Part shown: positions 26,567-35,293 of the stretch, in pieces | How the letters are laid out: each line of letters opens with the position of its first letter | Numbering within the stretch: position 1 is the stretch's first letter | NCBI RefSeq assembly: GCF_002197845.1 | Contig: NZ_NIDE01000002.1 | Coordinates: forward strand, 62,001 to 126,000 | From: Fimbriiglobus ruber | GTDB lineage: Bacteria > Planctomycetota > Planctomycetia > Gemmatales > Gemmataceae | Length of the DNA: 64,000 nt | Reading direction: 5' to 3' | Program-made: the position numbers and the translations under genes | Notes under the pieces: generated by a model | The model's input: the letters and a program-made list of their open reading frames with translations, nothing else | The model's database searches: none | Told to the model about the DNA's origin: nothing

Positions 26567-26934
26567 CTGTATCTACCGAACTTGATAGCCCGGGCATGTT
26601 TATTGAGCGGGCAGTGCCATTACTCAAAGAGTATCTAAATAAGGTCACTGGCGTTCAAAAACAAATCCGCGATCTTCGCAACGAATACGAACAATCGAAT
26701 GGCGTTTACGGTGCCGATACGAATGCAATATATAAAGCCGAATTCGATTCTTTGCAGCAATACTTTAATCGACTCAATCCGGCCTTGGATTTTTTTTCCC
26801 AACAAGTGTCGGGTATGATTGAACAGGGACAAGTAGACCCGCTTACGAGAGTCGAGCTGCAAATGCGTCTGGCAGAATTGGAGTCAGCCCTGCTTCAAAT
26901 TCCCTATCTACTCCAAGCGTATCGTATTCGGTAA
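26563..26934 (+). CDS. Small helical partner protein of the inserted GTPase
   Basis: A 123-residue, all-helical protein from GTG 26563, translated through a GTGA overlap with the GTPase. Charged/hydrophobic heptads (LLKEYLNKVTGVQKQIRDLR, then LQMRLAELESALLQIPYLL) suggest a coiled coil. No catalytic motif, signal or membrane segment. GC is visibly lower than anywhere else in coding sequence nearby (many ATT, AAA, AAT codons), a sign of foreign origin. The tight coupling suggests a stoichiometric complex with the GTPase, perhaps as effector or regulator. I do not recognise the family. Confidence 0.7.
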   Translation: MTVSTELDSPGMFIERAVPLLKEYLNKVTGVQKQIRDLRNEYEQSNGVYGADTNAIYKAEFDSLQQYFNRLNPALDFFSQQVSGMIEQGQVDPLTRVELQMRLAELESALLQIPYLLQAYRIR

Positions 26935-26972
26935 CACTCCCGAGACCAACTGCTGGCAACGACCGAAAAGAC

Positions 26973-27145
26973 CGCCGAGAAGGTCGAGGACTTGTTCCTG
27001 TGGGCGTTCGGCCGCAAGCCGAGCCCGGACGACCTGAAGGCGGCCCTCGACCACGTCCACAAGAACGAGAAGACCAAGAAGGTGGCGTTCGAGAACATCC
27101 TGTGGGCGTTGCTGAACACGAAGGAGTTCGTGTTCAACCAGTGAG
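26973..27145 (+). repeat. 173-bp direct repeat, copy 2 (duplicated 3' end of the DUF1549/1553 gene)
   Basis: Identical to 25405-25577, including the TGA stop. It has no start of its own and is not a gene. It is preceded by cassette sequence and followed by a large hairpin terminator. It marks the distal boundary of the inserted segment. Confidence 0.95.
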
Positions 27146-27177
27146 CCGGACGGCGCCGGCAAAATGATCGAAGGAAT

Positions 27178-27235
27178 CCGGGGCGGGAGCGACGGGGTGA
27201 AAGTTTCACCCCGTCGCTCCCGCCCCGGGTATTTT
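27178..27235 (+). terminator. Large perfect hairpin terminator after repeat copy 2
   Basis: A perfect 25-bp stem (27178-27202 with 27204-27228; core GGGCGGGAGCGACGGGGTG) with essentially no loop, followed by GTATTTTGTGG. It is probably the original terminator of the DUF1549/1553 gene, now 1.6 kb away from it. Confidence 0.85.
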
Positions 27236-27499
27236 GTGGGGAACACAGCTCTCGCTACGCCTTCGGCGTATTAAGAGCGCAGACACTGTTGTCGCGTTGA
27301 GTTCAATCGTGATCTTCTCTGGGCTGGGCATTATTCACCCGGATCGAAGTTGACGAACACTCATACAATCACAAAATCGCTGCCGCCTTGCCTGGAGCTT
27401 GGACTTCTCGGTAAAATGGTACACGCGACGGCGGCTCCGGGTTCCCGAACCGCTTTTGTCGCCCACCGATTACCGATGATCGCGCATATAGGGGCAACA

Positions 27500-28225
27500 A
27501 TGGCTCACGACCTGACTTACGGCGAAGCCCGCGCTGACGCCGCGGCCCAGATGGTCGAGAACGCGCGGGCCGCGTTCATCCGCCGCACCTACGGCCACCT
27601 CACCGGCGCTATCCTGGCGTTCGTCGCGGCCGAGACGGCCCTGTTCGCGACCGGATCGGCCCAGGATTTCTGCCAGGAGCTGTTCTCGACGCGATACGGC
27701 ATGCTGTTCCTCATGCTCGCGTTCATGGTCGGCGGCTACGGAGCCCGAGTGGTCGCGCACGCGTCGCTGTCGCCGGCCGTCCAGTACCTCTGCCTGGGGC
27801 TCTACGTCGCCCTCGAAGTGGTCATCTTCCTGCCGATGCTTTACGCCGCGGATCGGTTCTTCCCGGGGCAATACGTGGCCGTGAAGGCCGGGATCGTGAC
27901 ACTCTCGGCCCTCGCCGGGTTGACGATCGGGGTGTACATGTCCGGGGTCAACTTCTCGTTCCTCGGACCGATCCTGTGGGTACTCTCGTTCGTCGCCCTC
28001 GGGGCGATCGTGGCGTCCGCCATCTTCGGGTTCCAGTTGAACATCCTGTTCTCGGTCGCGATGGTGGTCTTGACCGCCGGGTTCATCGTGTACACCACCT
28101 CGAACGTACTCCACGAATACCGCGCCGACCAGCACGTGGCTGCGGCCCTTGAGCTGTTCGCGTCGGTCGCCCTCATGTTCTGGTACGTCTTGCGGATCTT
28201 CATGTCCTTCGGCCGGAACGACTGA
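27500..28225 (+). CDS. Bax inhibitor-1/YccA family membrane protein
   Basis: A 241-residue polytopic protein. A short soluble N-terminus (AHDLTYGEARADAAAQ) is followed by an R-R-x-YGHL.GA opening and seven hydrophobic helices, ending in YVLRIFMSF. It has the BI-1/TMBIM size and layout: a pH-sensitive Ca2+ leak channel fold in characterised homologues. The start at 27500 has GGGG upstream and gives the standard length; the frame is open 50 codons further but without family features. Confidence 0.9.
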   Translation: MAHDLTYGEARADAAAQMVENARAAFIRRTYGHLTGAILAFVAAETALFATGSAQDFCQELFSTRYGMLFLMLAFMVGGYGARVVAHASLSPAVQYLCLGLYVALEVVIFLPMLYAADRFFPGQYVAVKAGIVTLSALAGLTIGVYMSGVNFSFLGPILWVLSFVALGAIVASAIFGFQLNILFSVAMVVLTAGFIVYTTSNVLHEYRADQHVAAALELFASVALMFWYVLRIFMSFGRND

Positions 28226-28231
28226 GTCGGG

Positions 28232-28339
28232 AGTCATCAAGTCGCAAGTCATCAGGTCTTCAAGTCAACACCCGTCGCTCAGCAATCGGCGGCAATGGGT
28301 GCTGACTTGAAGACCTGATGACTTGACGACTTGATGACT
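28232..28339. repeat. Long inverted repeat between convergent genes
   Basis: Arms at 28232-28267 (36 nt) and 28303-28339 (37 nt) pair throughout except one short mismatch/bulge region. Each arm is itself built from AGTCATCA / AAGTC units. It starts 6 bp after the BI-1 stop and ends 7 bp before the stop of the convergent gene, so it probably acts as a bidirectional terminator. The internally repeated build suggests a mobile-type palindromic repeat. Confidence 0.85.
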
Positions 28340-28346
28340 AGAATTT

Positions 28347-29012
28347 TCAGACGCAGACTTCGAGTGTCAGGAAGTTGTCCGGCTCTTTCGCGTACAGTTC
28401 GCAGGCGCGGCGGAGCGTCTTGATCCGGTCCGCGTGCCACGGGTTTTCCAGGTTCGGGAGCGTGTCCGGGTACGGGAACGCGGTCAGGTGATCGACCCGG
28501 ACCAGCATCGCCCGGACCTTGCGAATCCGCTCGTCGCCGACCACCTCGCAGGTCAAGAACAGTGTGTATTTGATCTTGGTGACGGGCAAGCCGGCGTCCA
28601 GCCTGATCTGCCCGGCCGCGAAGTGTTCGGCCACCGCGTTGAGGGCGAAGTTCAGCAGATACCACCGGTCGGCCTTGGCGATCGGCAGGATCGGCTCGTC
28701 CGGCGTACACGCTCGCGCCGCGGTCAAGACTTTGTCGATCGCCACCTGGTTCAGAAACACTTCTTCCAGCGACCGCTCCAACACCGTGCGAATTTTCAGA
28801 TAGCCGTCGGCGAAGATGTTCAGACTGACGATGACGCGGTTCAGGAACTCCTTCGAGTGCCACTCGCGGTGCGCCTTGTACCATCCCCAGTACCGCCCGA
28901 CGACGAACGACGCAACCGTCGACGCGACCCCGACGATGGCCGCCACGACCAATTTCTTGCCCGAGTCGGTGGCGATCTGGTCGAGCGGTTCGACTCCGAA
29001 GAGGGACAGCAT
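28347..29012 (-). CDS. Hypothetical single-pass membrane protein
   Basis: About 221 residues. One N-terminal membrane helix (LVVAAIVGVASTVASFVVG) is followed by a basic/aromatic stop-transfer (RYWGWYKAHREW). A cytoplasmic, mainly helical domain of about 180 residues contains RWYLLNFALNAVAEHFAAG and KYTLFLTCEVVGDERIRKVR. I do not recognise the family. Two adjacent ATGs (29015, 29012); GGAG is better spaced for 29012. Monocistronic between two repeats. Confidence 0.75.
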   Translation of the reverse strand: MLSLFGVEPLDQIATDSGKKLVVAAIVGVASTVASFVVGRYWGWYKAHREWHSKEFLNRVIVSLNIFADGYLKIRTVLERSLEEVFLNQVAIDKVLTAARACTPDEPILPIAKADRWYLLNFALNAVAEHFAAGQIRLDAGLPVTKIKYTLFLTCEVVGDERIRKVRAMLVRVDHLTAFPYPDTLPNLENPWHADRIKTLRRACELYAKEPDNFLTLEVCV

Positions 29013-29085
29013 CATGCACTCCGGGACCGGCGAGCGGGAATTCCGTCCCGTCATTTTAGAAATTAGAGACCCGACATCGATGACC

Positions 29086-29217
29086 GGCGAGCGGGGGGCG
29101 TTAGCCCCCTGATTCTGGAGACTGCATTCAGCGGTAGGCAGTCCCCTGATTCTGGAGACGAACGTCCCCGCTCGCCGGTAAAAGGCAGAATCAGGGGGCT
29201 AACGCCCCCCGCTCGCC
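29086..29217. repeat. Dispersed palindromic element, copy A
   Basis: Perfect 32-bp inverted repeat (29086-29117 / 29186-29217). The arm begins GGCGAGCGGGGGGCGTTAG and ends CCCCCTGATTCTG. The 68-nt interior contains a second CCCCTGATTCTGGAGAC unit and another CCCCGCTCGCC half. The distal arm ends 3 bp before the stop of the oxidoreductase gene. The same element, with three base differences per arm, occurs at 36700-36858. Confidence 0.9.
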
Positions 29218-29220
29218 TAC

Positions 29221-30684
29221 TTACACTTCCAGCTTCCACGGCGCCCGCATCTCGCGGGCGATCATCTTGTTGCCCAGGTCGGCGTTGTCGCCGGTGAAGG
29301 TGTGGGCCTTCGGGTCCCAGGTGAACTTCTTGCCGGTCCGCAGGGCGATCACGCCCAGGTGGCAGACGATCACCGACCCGCCGCCGACGGTCGCGCTGCA
29401 GATCGGCGCCTCGCGGGTCTTGATGCACTCCAGGAAGTTGCCGACGTGGTTGGTCGGCCGGCTCGGGTAGAGCTTCGGGTCATCCTTGAGCGGCTCGGAC
29501 AGGATCTTGGCGTCGCTCGCCACGACCATGCCGCGGTTCACAAACACCGTCCCCTTCTCGCCGAACACCATCACGCCGTTCTCGTCGCCGTTGATCCCGT
29601 CGAGTTCGACCTCCTCGACCTTGCCGTCCTTCTTGACCTTCTTGGTGAGCGGCTTGCCGTCGGCCCGGTAGAGTTCCTTGACCTTGGTCCCGCGGCCGTC
29701 CATCGCGATTACCTCGGCGCCGCTCGCGTAGGTGTACTTCACCTTGAACGTGGGGTGGCAGTTGTACCCGTCGCCCTTGGCGTAGGGGGCGGCCGCCTCG
29801 ATCACTTCCACGCCGGTCGGCCCGTCGCCGTCCATGCCCAGGCACCACTGGGCGATGTCCAGGTGGTGGGCGCCCCAGTCGGTCATCTTCCCGCCGCTGT
29901 ACTCGTACCACCAGCGGAACTCGTAGTGGCAGTTCGTCTTGCCGCCGTCGAGCCGGTACGGGACTTCGGCGGTCGGGCCGAGCCAGAATTCCCAGTCGAG
30001 TTCTTTCGGCGGCTCGACGGCCTTAATCGGGCCGCTGGTCGGGTTGCCGCCGATGCGGCACTCGATCTTCTTGACCTTGCCGATCCGGCCGGCCCGGATG
30101 ACGTCGGCCGCGAGCCGGAACTGCGGCATCTCGCTCCGCTGCTGGCTCCCGGTCTGGAGAACTTTGCCGGTCTCCTTCACGACCTTCTGGAGGGCCAGCG
30201 ATTCCTCGATCGTGAGGGTCAGCGGCTTCTCGCAGTAGACGTCCTTGCCCTTGCGGAGGGCCTCGATGGCGACGAGCGCGTGCCAGTGGTCCGGGGTGGC
30301 GACGACGACCACGTCCAGGTCCTTGCGGTCGGTCAGCTTGCGGAAGTCGTGGTACGCTTCCGCGTCGTGGCCGTTCTTCTTGAACTCTTCCTGGGCCCGC
30401 TTGACGTGCCGGGCGTCGACGTCGCACGCGGCCACGTGGGCGAGTTGCTTGAAGCCCTTGGTGGTCCCGTAGATGCCGAACGCGCGGCTCTGCGCGCTGC
30501 CGATGCCGATCCAGCCGAAGTTCAGCTTGCCGTTGGCGGCGACCGGCTTGGCCGCGGCCGCGCGGGCCGTTTCCTCGGCCCCGTGAACGTCCCGGGCGTA
30601 CCACAGGGGCAGGCCGGCCGCGGTCATGCCGGCCAGCGATTGTCGCATAAACCCACGGCGGGAAAGGTTGCCGCGCTCGCTCAT
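29221..30684 (-). CDS. Tat-exported Gfo/Idh/MocA-family oxidoreductase
   Basis: A 487-residue NAD(P)-dependent oxidoreductase, probably acting on sugars or inositol-like substrates. N-terminal Tat signal [19 protein letters not shown]. The Rossmann fold begins at [30 protein letters not shown] and DVYCEKPLT carry the catalytic Lys of the EKP motif. The C-terminal beta domain contains [17 protein letters not shown], typical of the planctomycete subgroup. ATG at 30684, with GGAGCGACG upstream. The stop abuts palindromic element copy A. Confidence 0.93.
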   Translation of the reverse strand: MSERGNLSRRGFMRQSLAGMTAAGLPLWYARDVHGAEETARAAAAKPVAANGKLNFGWIGIGSAQSRAFGIYGTTKGFKQLAHVAACDVDARHVKRAQEEFKKNGHDAEAYHDFRKLTDRKDLDVVVVATPDHWHALVAIEALRKGKDVYCEKPLTLTIEESLALQKVVKETGKVLQTGSQQRSEMPQFRLAADVIRAGRIGKVKKIECRIGGNPTSGPIKAVEPPKELDWEFWLGPTAEVPYRLDGGKTNCHYEFRWWYEYSGGKMTDWGAHHLDIAQWCLGMDGDGPTGVEVIEAAAPYAKGDGYNCHPTFKVKYTYASGAEVIAMDGRGTKVKELYRADGKPLTKKVKKDGKVEEVELDGINGDENGVMVFGEKGTVFVNRGMVVASDAKILSEPLKDDPKLYPSRPTNHVGNFLECIKTREAPICSATVGGGSVIVCHLGVIALRTGKKFTWDPKAHTFTGDNADLGNKMIAREMRAPWKLEV

Positions 30685-31148
30685 CGTCGCTCCTCGCGTC
30701 TCGGGGGGAAGGGTGTACGGGCGGGAAAGGTCCGAACCGTTCGAGTATCTTAAACCCACGAGTACGGTGGGGTAAACGAGAAAAGCGGGAGGCGGAGTGT
30801 ATCAAATGAAACGCCTCGGAAACGCCCGACCCGTTTCACGCGCCGCAAGTGGACCGAGGCCCGCGGCGGCGACCGCGACACTCGTAAGACACTACCGCAC
30901 TCCTGCGCATTCTTTTAGAATCCTCTCAGAACAAAATCTCCGGCAGCCTCCCATCGTGACCCACAGCGAGGCCCGGTTACTTCAACTGGAAGGGGCGGCG
31001 CAACCGTTTACCGTCACCATTCGCGTCGCGGTCCCAATATCGGGCACGTTGTAAGCCGCCCACTTCGGAAATCCCCGCGCGTTTTCCTTGCGGCGGGCAC
31101 GTTCGGGTGCAACACTGAGAGGACTTCCAGAGTACGACGGTTGCCGTG
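30685..31148. other. Divergent intergenic region
   Basis: About 460 bp between the oxidoreductase and CPBP protease genes, transcribed away from each other. No ORF with protein-like composition and no strong hairpin. The promoters of both genes should lie here; none is clear enough to call. Confidence 0.45.
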
Positions 31149-32108
31149 ATGGACGATCTGTCCCCCGAACAATCCGCCTCGACCTCCTCTCCCTACCCCA
31201 CGCCGGGGGCACTGGCCCGCGCCAAGCCCGTGGCCCCGTCGTTCGTGTCCGTCCCGGCCGACGCCAGTATCTGTGAAGTCGCCCCCGTCCCACCGCGGCG
31301 CGTCGTCCGCCCGACGGTGGTCGCCCCGCCGCCACTCCCGCGGGCGAGTCGCGTCGACACCGATTCGTCGCGAACGGCCGACCGGCCCGAACGACGTCCG
31401 AAATCCCGCCCGAAGATCGTGCCGGTCACGCGGCTCTTGCTGGTGCTGGGGTGCTTCGCGGGCATGATGGCGGTGTCGTTCGGTCAACTGGTCCAGGCCC
31501 TCGTGACGGACGCCACGGAAGTGTCGGAGTTGCCAGAGGCGATCCTCCGCGAGCAGATCATCCGCCACACGGTCCTGTTCGAGGGCTTGGACACGCTGAT
31601 CGTGGTCGCCGGGCTGGTCATCGCCGGCCGCCCGCCGGCCCGCTCGGCCGTCCTCCACCGCGGGTTGACGTGGGCATCGGCCGGACCCGCGCTCCTGCTG
31701 CTGCTCGGGGTGAACATCGGATACCACCTGTTCCTCCGCAACCTGTTCAAACCTTACTCGGACGGGGACGGGGACGTGCAGGTCGTGGATCTCGGCCTGG
31801 CCCACCAGTGGTGGTGGGCGATTTTGCTCGTCTGCGTCCAGCCGGCGGTCGTGGAAGAGCTGATGTTCCGCCACCTCCTGCTCGGGCACCTGCGGCCGCA
31901 CCTCGGCCTGCACGGGGCGGTCTGGATCTCGGGCGTCGTCTTCGGCATGGCCCACCTGGGCAACATCGTGGGTTGGCCGGTGTTGATGCTGCTCGGGGCC
32001 GCGTTCGGGTACGCCCGGGCGTGCAGCGGCTCGCTGGCGTTGCCGATCGCCCTCCACTTCCTGCACAACTTCGCCGTCCTCGGCATCGAAGCGTACACTT
32101 CCAAGTGA
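31149..32108 (+). CDS. CPBP-family intramembrane metalloprotease
   Basis: A 319-residue membrane protein. A long Pro/Arg-rich cytoplasmic N-terminus (1-95) precedes several helices. The CPBP (Abi/CAAX protease) motifs are complete: EELMFRHLLLGHL (motif 1, EExxxR), SGVVFGMAHLGN (motif 2, FxxxH) and LALPIALHFLHN (motif 3, HxxxN). These residues bind the catalytic metal. Substrate unknown. GTG at 31146 and ATG at 31149 are adjacent; ATG is taken. The next gene follows after 26 bp on the same strand. Confidence 0.92.
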   Translation: MDDLSPEQSASTSSPYPTPGALARAKPVAPSFVSVPADASICEVAPVPPRRVVRPTVVAPPPLPRASRVDTDSSRTADRPERRPKSRPKIVPVTRLLLVLGCFAGMMAVSFGQLVQALVTDATEVSELPEAILREQIIRHTVLFEGLDTLIVVAGLVIAGRPPARSAVLHRGLTWASAGPALLLLLGVNIGYHLFLRNLFKPYSDGDGDVQVVDLGLAHQWWWAILLVCVQPAVVEELMFRHLLLGHLRPHLGLHGAVWISGVVFGMAHLGNIVGWPVLMLLGAAFGYARACSGSLALPIALHFLHNFAVLGIEAYTSK

Positions 32109-32134
32109 CGACGGGCACCCGCCCGGGAGTAGCC

Positions 32135-33070
32135 GTGCTTCGCCTGACCCTGTTCGCGTGTGTGGCGACCGGCCTCGCGGCCGCGGTCGCGGCGGCCCCG
32201 CCCCTTGACCCGCGGGCGGCCCGGCCCGAACTCCGCCTGCTCCTGCCGATGTACGTCTTCCCGAACCCGGACCCGGCGTCGGCCGAGTACAAGGCGTGGC
32301 AGGAATTGATCGACGCCCGCGGGGCGCCGGTGGTCGTGGTCCTGAACCCGAACAGCGGCCCGGTCGTCGACCGCAACCCGGCCGTTCCCGCGCAGAAAAT
32401 CAACCGCGAGTGTTACGACAAGGTCCTCGCCCGGGCGAAGGCGAACCCGGACCTGTCGTTCGTCGGGTACGTGACCCTGAGCGACAACAAGTCCGAGCCG
32501 CGGAACGGGCAGCCCGAGTGGATCACCCGCGACCCGAAGGCGATCGCCCGGGACGTCGACCTGTGGTACTCGATCTACGGGAAGGACAACCCCCGGTTCC
32601 GCGGCATTTTCTTCGACCTCCAACCGGCCTTCGACCCCGAGCAACTCTCCGCGGCGAACAAAGCTGTGGAACACGTCTACCGCACGCACCCGACGGCCCT
32701 CGTGGTCCGGAACGCGGGCCGGGTGCCCGACTCCCCGGACGTCTTGAAGCCGGCCGCGGACGACGTGGTGTGCCTGTGGGAGAAGGACGCGAAGGCCGAC
32801 CCGTTCGAGGCGTTCGCCCTGCCGGCGTGGGCGGGGAAGAAGGCGGCGGACAGCCGTCCCGTGTACGGACCGGACCGGTTCCTGGCCCTGATCTACCACC
32901 AGCCCGAGGCCGAGGTGAAGTACGTGCGGGCCGTCCGCGACAAGGGCGTCGGCTGGCTGTGCGTGACCGACGGAAGTGGCGACTGGAACCGCCTGCCGTC
33001 GTACTGGAAGGATCTGGTCAAGGCGGTGGCCGCGGTCAACGCGGAAGGGCCGCCGAAGGCGGGGAAGTGA
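32135..33070 (+). CDS. Secreted spherulin-4-like (spherulation-specific family 4) protein
   Basis: A 311-residue exported protein with signal peptide (LRLTLFACVATGLAAAVAAA). The mature part has the spherulin-4/GH114-GH135-like barrel pattern: LLPMYVFPNPD, VVVLNPNSGP, FVGYVTLSDN, IFFDLQPAF and ALVVRNAGRVPD. Related enzymes cleave galactosaminogalactan-type polymers, but activity here is inferred. GTG at 32135 has GGGAG upstream and begins the signal peptide. It is 26 bp after the CPBP gene. The last 35 bp overlap the end of the convergent acyltransferase gene. Confidence 0.82.
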   Translation: MLRLTLFACVATGLAAAVAAAPPLDPRAARPELRLLLPMYVFPNPDPASAEYKAWQELIDARGAPVVVVLNPNSGPVVDRNPAVPAQKINRECYDKVLARAKANPDLSFVGYVTLSDNKSEPRNGQPEWITRDPKAIARDVDLWYSIYGKDNPRFRGIFFDLQPAFDPEQLSAANKAVEHVYRTHPTALVVRNAGRVPDSPDVLKPAADDVVCLWEKDAKADPFEAFALPAWAGKKAADSRPVYGPDRFLALIYHQPEAEVKYVRAVRDKGVGWLCVTDGSGDWNRLPSYWKDLVKAVAAVNAEGPPKAGK

Positions 33071-34226
33071 TTTCGGACGAGCGCGCCGGCGCCGGGACAA
33101 TGGCGGCCGGGTTCTTCCGCACCCTGGCGAGCCGGAGCAAGGGGCGCTCGACGGCGTAGTGGAACAGGAAGCCGCCGCCCACACAGGCGGCGAAGGTGGC
33201 CAGCAACCAGCCGAGGTGCGGCGGCGGGCTGTGGGGGATGTAGCACCCGTAGGCGATGGCCACCGGCCCGACCGGACCGTGCCACAGGTAGATCGAGTAC
33301 GAGGCGTCGCCCACCACCCGCATCCACCGCGGCCCGAGGGTCCACCCGCCGATCTCGGCGGCCACCACCCCGTACACGATCAGCACGGCCGCCGGCCCGA
33401 AGATCAGGACCCGGCTCGCGTGGGAACTGAGAACGACCTCCCAATCCTTGTATTCCCTGGTGTCCGCGGCCATCAGGGCCCCGACGGCAACGGCGTACAC
33501 CACCCCGGCCGCGATGGCCGGCCGGCCGAATCGGCACCACCCGCGGCGGAGCAGGGCTGCCACTACCACCCCGCCGAGGAATTCCAGCACGAGCGGATCG
33601 ACCGCCGCGGCCAGGAACGGGTCGGTCGGGACCGGGCAGACCGCGGCGGCCGCCGCCACCACCGCCCACCCGGCGAGTACCATCCACCCCCTCCGCCGCG
33701 GGAGAACGACCAGTGCGGCGAGCGCGAGGTAAAACATCATTTCGTACGTCAGCGTCCAGGCCGGCGGTACCCAGGCGTTCGTCGGCTCATCGGGGAGCAA
33801 GGTCAGCCAGTACCACCGGATGCTCGTCGGTGCGCCCGGGTTGAGGGGCTGCCAGCCGAGGGTCATCCACCCGACGACGCCCGTGATGACCATGACGGCC
33901 CAGAACGGCGGGTAGAGCCGCCAGAACCGGCGGAAGAGGTAGCCGGTCACGAGCCGCGGCTGCCCGAACTGGTCCCAGTGGCTGTGGGCGATCACGAACC
34001 CCGACAGGACGAAGAACAGGTCGACCCCGGCGAACGCGAACCACCGGTATTCCCGCAGCACGGGGGTGTGGGTGCCGTACAGGGTCTCCCACTGACCCAG
34101 GTGGAAGATCACCACGAGCAGGCAGGCGCCCCCGCGGAGGGCTCGGAGGCCGTGAAAGGTCTTGAGCATCGCCCGCGGACTCCAGCTGCCATGTTCGCCG
34201 CCCCGGCGGGCGTTTTTCACGGTCAT
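33036..34226 (-). CDS. Acyltransferase 3 family membrane protein
   Basis: A 396-residue polytopic acyltransferase (OafA/OPG C type), transferring acyl groups to carbohydrate or lipid head groups. It opens with FHGLRALRGGACLLVVIFHLGQ, holding the conserved R-A...V...H, then FAFAGVDLFFVLSGFVIAHS and the RRFWRLYP motif. About ten helices follow, ending in the conserved SYSIYLWHGPV and AVERPL. The tail overlaps the 3' end of the convergent spherulin-4-like gene by 35 bp. Confidence 0.92.
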   Translation of the reverse strand: MTVKNARRGGEHGSWSPRAMLKTFHGLRALRGGACLLVVIFHLGQWETLYGTHTPVLREYRWFAFAGVDLFFVLSGFVIAHSHWDQFGQPRLVTGYLFRRFWRLYPPFWAVMVITGVVGWMTLGWQPLNPGAPTSIRWYWLTLLPDEPTNAWVPPAWTLTYEMMFYLALAALVVLPRRRGWMVLAGWAVVAAAAAVCPVPTDPFLAAAVDPLVLEFLGGVVVAALLRRGWCRFGRPAIAAGVVYAVAVGALMAADTREYKDWEVVLSSHASRVLIFGPAAVLIVYGVVAAEIGGWTLGPRWMRVVGDASYSIYLWHGPVGPVAIAYGCYIPHSPPPHLGWLLATFAACVGGGFLFHYAVERPLLRLARVRKNPAAIVPAPARSSEITSPPSAALPR

Positions 34227-34381
34227 CGCGTCCGACGGCCGTCAGGCGGGGTGTTTGCCGCGATGGCTTGATCGTTAAGGTCGGCTGCCAGTGTGCCGAG
34301 AAGTCGCTCGCGACGCAACCGGAATCGGTCGGCCGCCGGTCGCGGGACACGGTCCGGCTCGGGAACAGGTTCGGCGAACCT

Positions 34382-34855
34382 TTACAATTGTGTCGTCTTG
34401 TAGGTGTACGAAATCCGTTCGTCTTTTTTGGGGCCGGTAATCGTCCAGTTCAAGTACACGGCGGACGCCCCGTATTCCATACGGGCCGCGTACAAGTCTG
34501 CTTGGCACACGTGGGGGTCTGCTGATTCCAAAATGTGGTCTGCCGTGGGAACCAGATCGAACAGGTAAACGGGCTGGTCCGCACCGAATCGCAGGTGTTC
34601 GAGACGAATGAAGTGCCCGGCCGGATCGGCCGTCCAGCGGAAGACGTTGCTGAAACGATTCTCGCGGCCGCCCTCGCGCGTCCACGCCCCGGTTTCGTCA
34701 AAGATCAAAATCGTTGGACCGACCGGCTCGGTGCGAACGATCCCGCGGCCGGTTCCGCCCCACCCAGTGTATGTGGGCGAATGGGAGTGGGTCGCAAACG
34801 TTAATTCGCGGACCGCGCCGAGGCATTCCCACGCCGCCCAAATGCTCACGCCCAT
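34382..34855 (-). CDS. DUF6314 family protein
   Basis: A 157-residue soluble protein. It shows the DUF6314 run of beta strands: TYTGWGGTGRGIV, ILIFDETGAWTREGGRE, FSNVFRWTADPAGHFIRLEH, QPVYLFDLVPT, C-x-ADLY and the ending KDERISYTYK. The fold is probably a small beta-barrel; function is unknown. It is upstream of the acyltransferase on the same strand (155 bp gap). Confidence 0.8.
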   Translation of the reverse strand: MGVSIWAAWECLGAVRELTFATHSHSPTYTGWGGTGRGIVRTEPVGPTILIFDETGAWTREGGRENRFSNVFRWTADPAGHFIRLEHLRFGADQPVYLFDLVPTADHILESADPHVCQADLYAARMEYGASAVYLNWTITGPKKDERISYTYKTTQL

Positions 34856-35069
34856 GTTTCACGCTCTCATTGATCCGTCGCGATTTCCCACATTACCCCG
34901 CCGGGGCCGGCGTTGACGACGGGCGTGTCGCCGACGCGCTCGACTTTCATCGGCTAAGGGGAGCCGCCGCGCGGCGTGCAGGTCGCTGAAGAGGAGTAGT
35001 TTCATGGCTCGCTTTTTCTACACGAATTTGCCACGAGCACACGGTCTTTTGCGATATCGCAGGGCTCTT
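34856..35069. other. Intergenic sequence before an inverted repeat
   Basis: About 210 bp. An open frame of 60 codons (35004-35186, MARFFYTNLPRAHGLL) has GAGGAG upstream but runs straight through the inverted repeat, so I do not call it a gene. Confidence 0.4.
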
Positions 35070-35204
35070 CATTTGGAGTGCGGCGCTTTACCGCCGCTTT
35101 TGTTTTTTTCTGACAAAGCCGTGATCGAGCGGGACATGGACACGGGCGACCTGGGGTGTCGAATACCGAAACAAAAGCGGCGGTAAAGCGCCGCACTCCA
35201 AATG
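35070..35204. repeat. MITE-like element with perfect 36-bp inverted repeats
   Basis: Arms 35070-35105 and 35169-35204 are exact complements (outer end CATTTGGAGTGCGGCG, then CTTTACCGCCGCTTTTG). They enclose a 63-nt unique core. Each arm contains a smaller GCGGCG..CGCCGC palindrome. Perfect, long and without a coding core, it resembles a miniature inverted-repeat element; target duplication is not evident. Confidence 0.85.
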
Positions 35205-35293
35205 GCCGCCCCGACTGGGGTGCCGCATATCGACACGTCTGACGAGAAAATTCTAAAATCAGAGAATAACCAGTTCGCCGCGGCGGCCCTTCG

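Noticed and set aside
27240-27300. Possible small hairpin TACGCC-TTC-GGCGTA upstream of the BI-1 gene
   Set aside because: Only 6 bp, and no riboswitch-like context.
35004-35186. 60-codon ORF with a good Shine-Dalgarno
   Set aside because: It reads through both arms of a perfect inverted repeat, so its sequence is set by the repeat.
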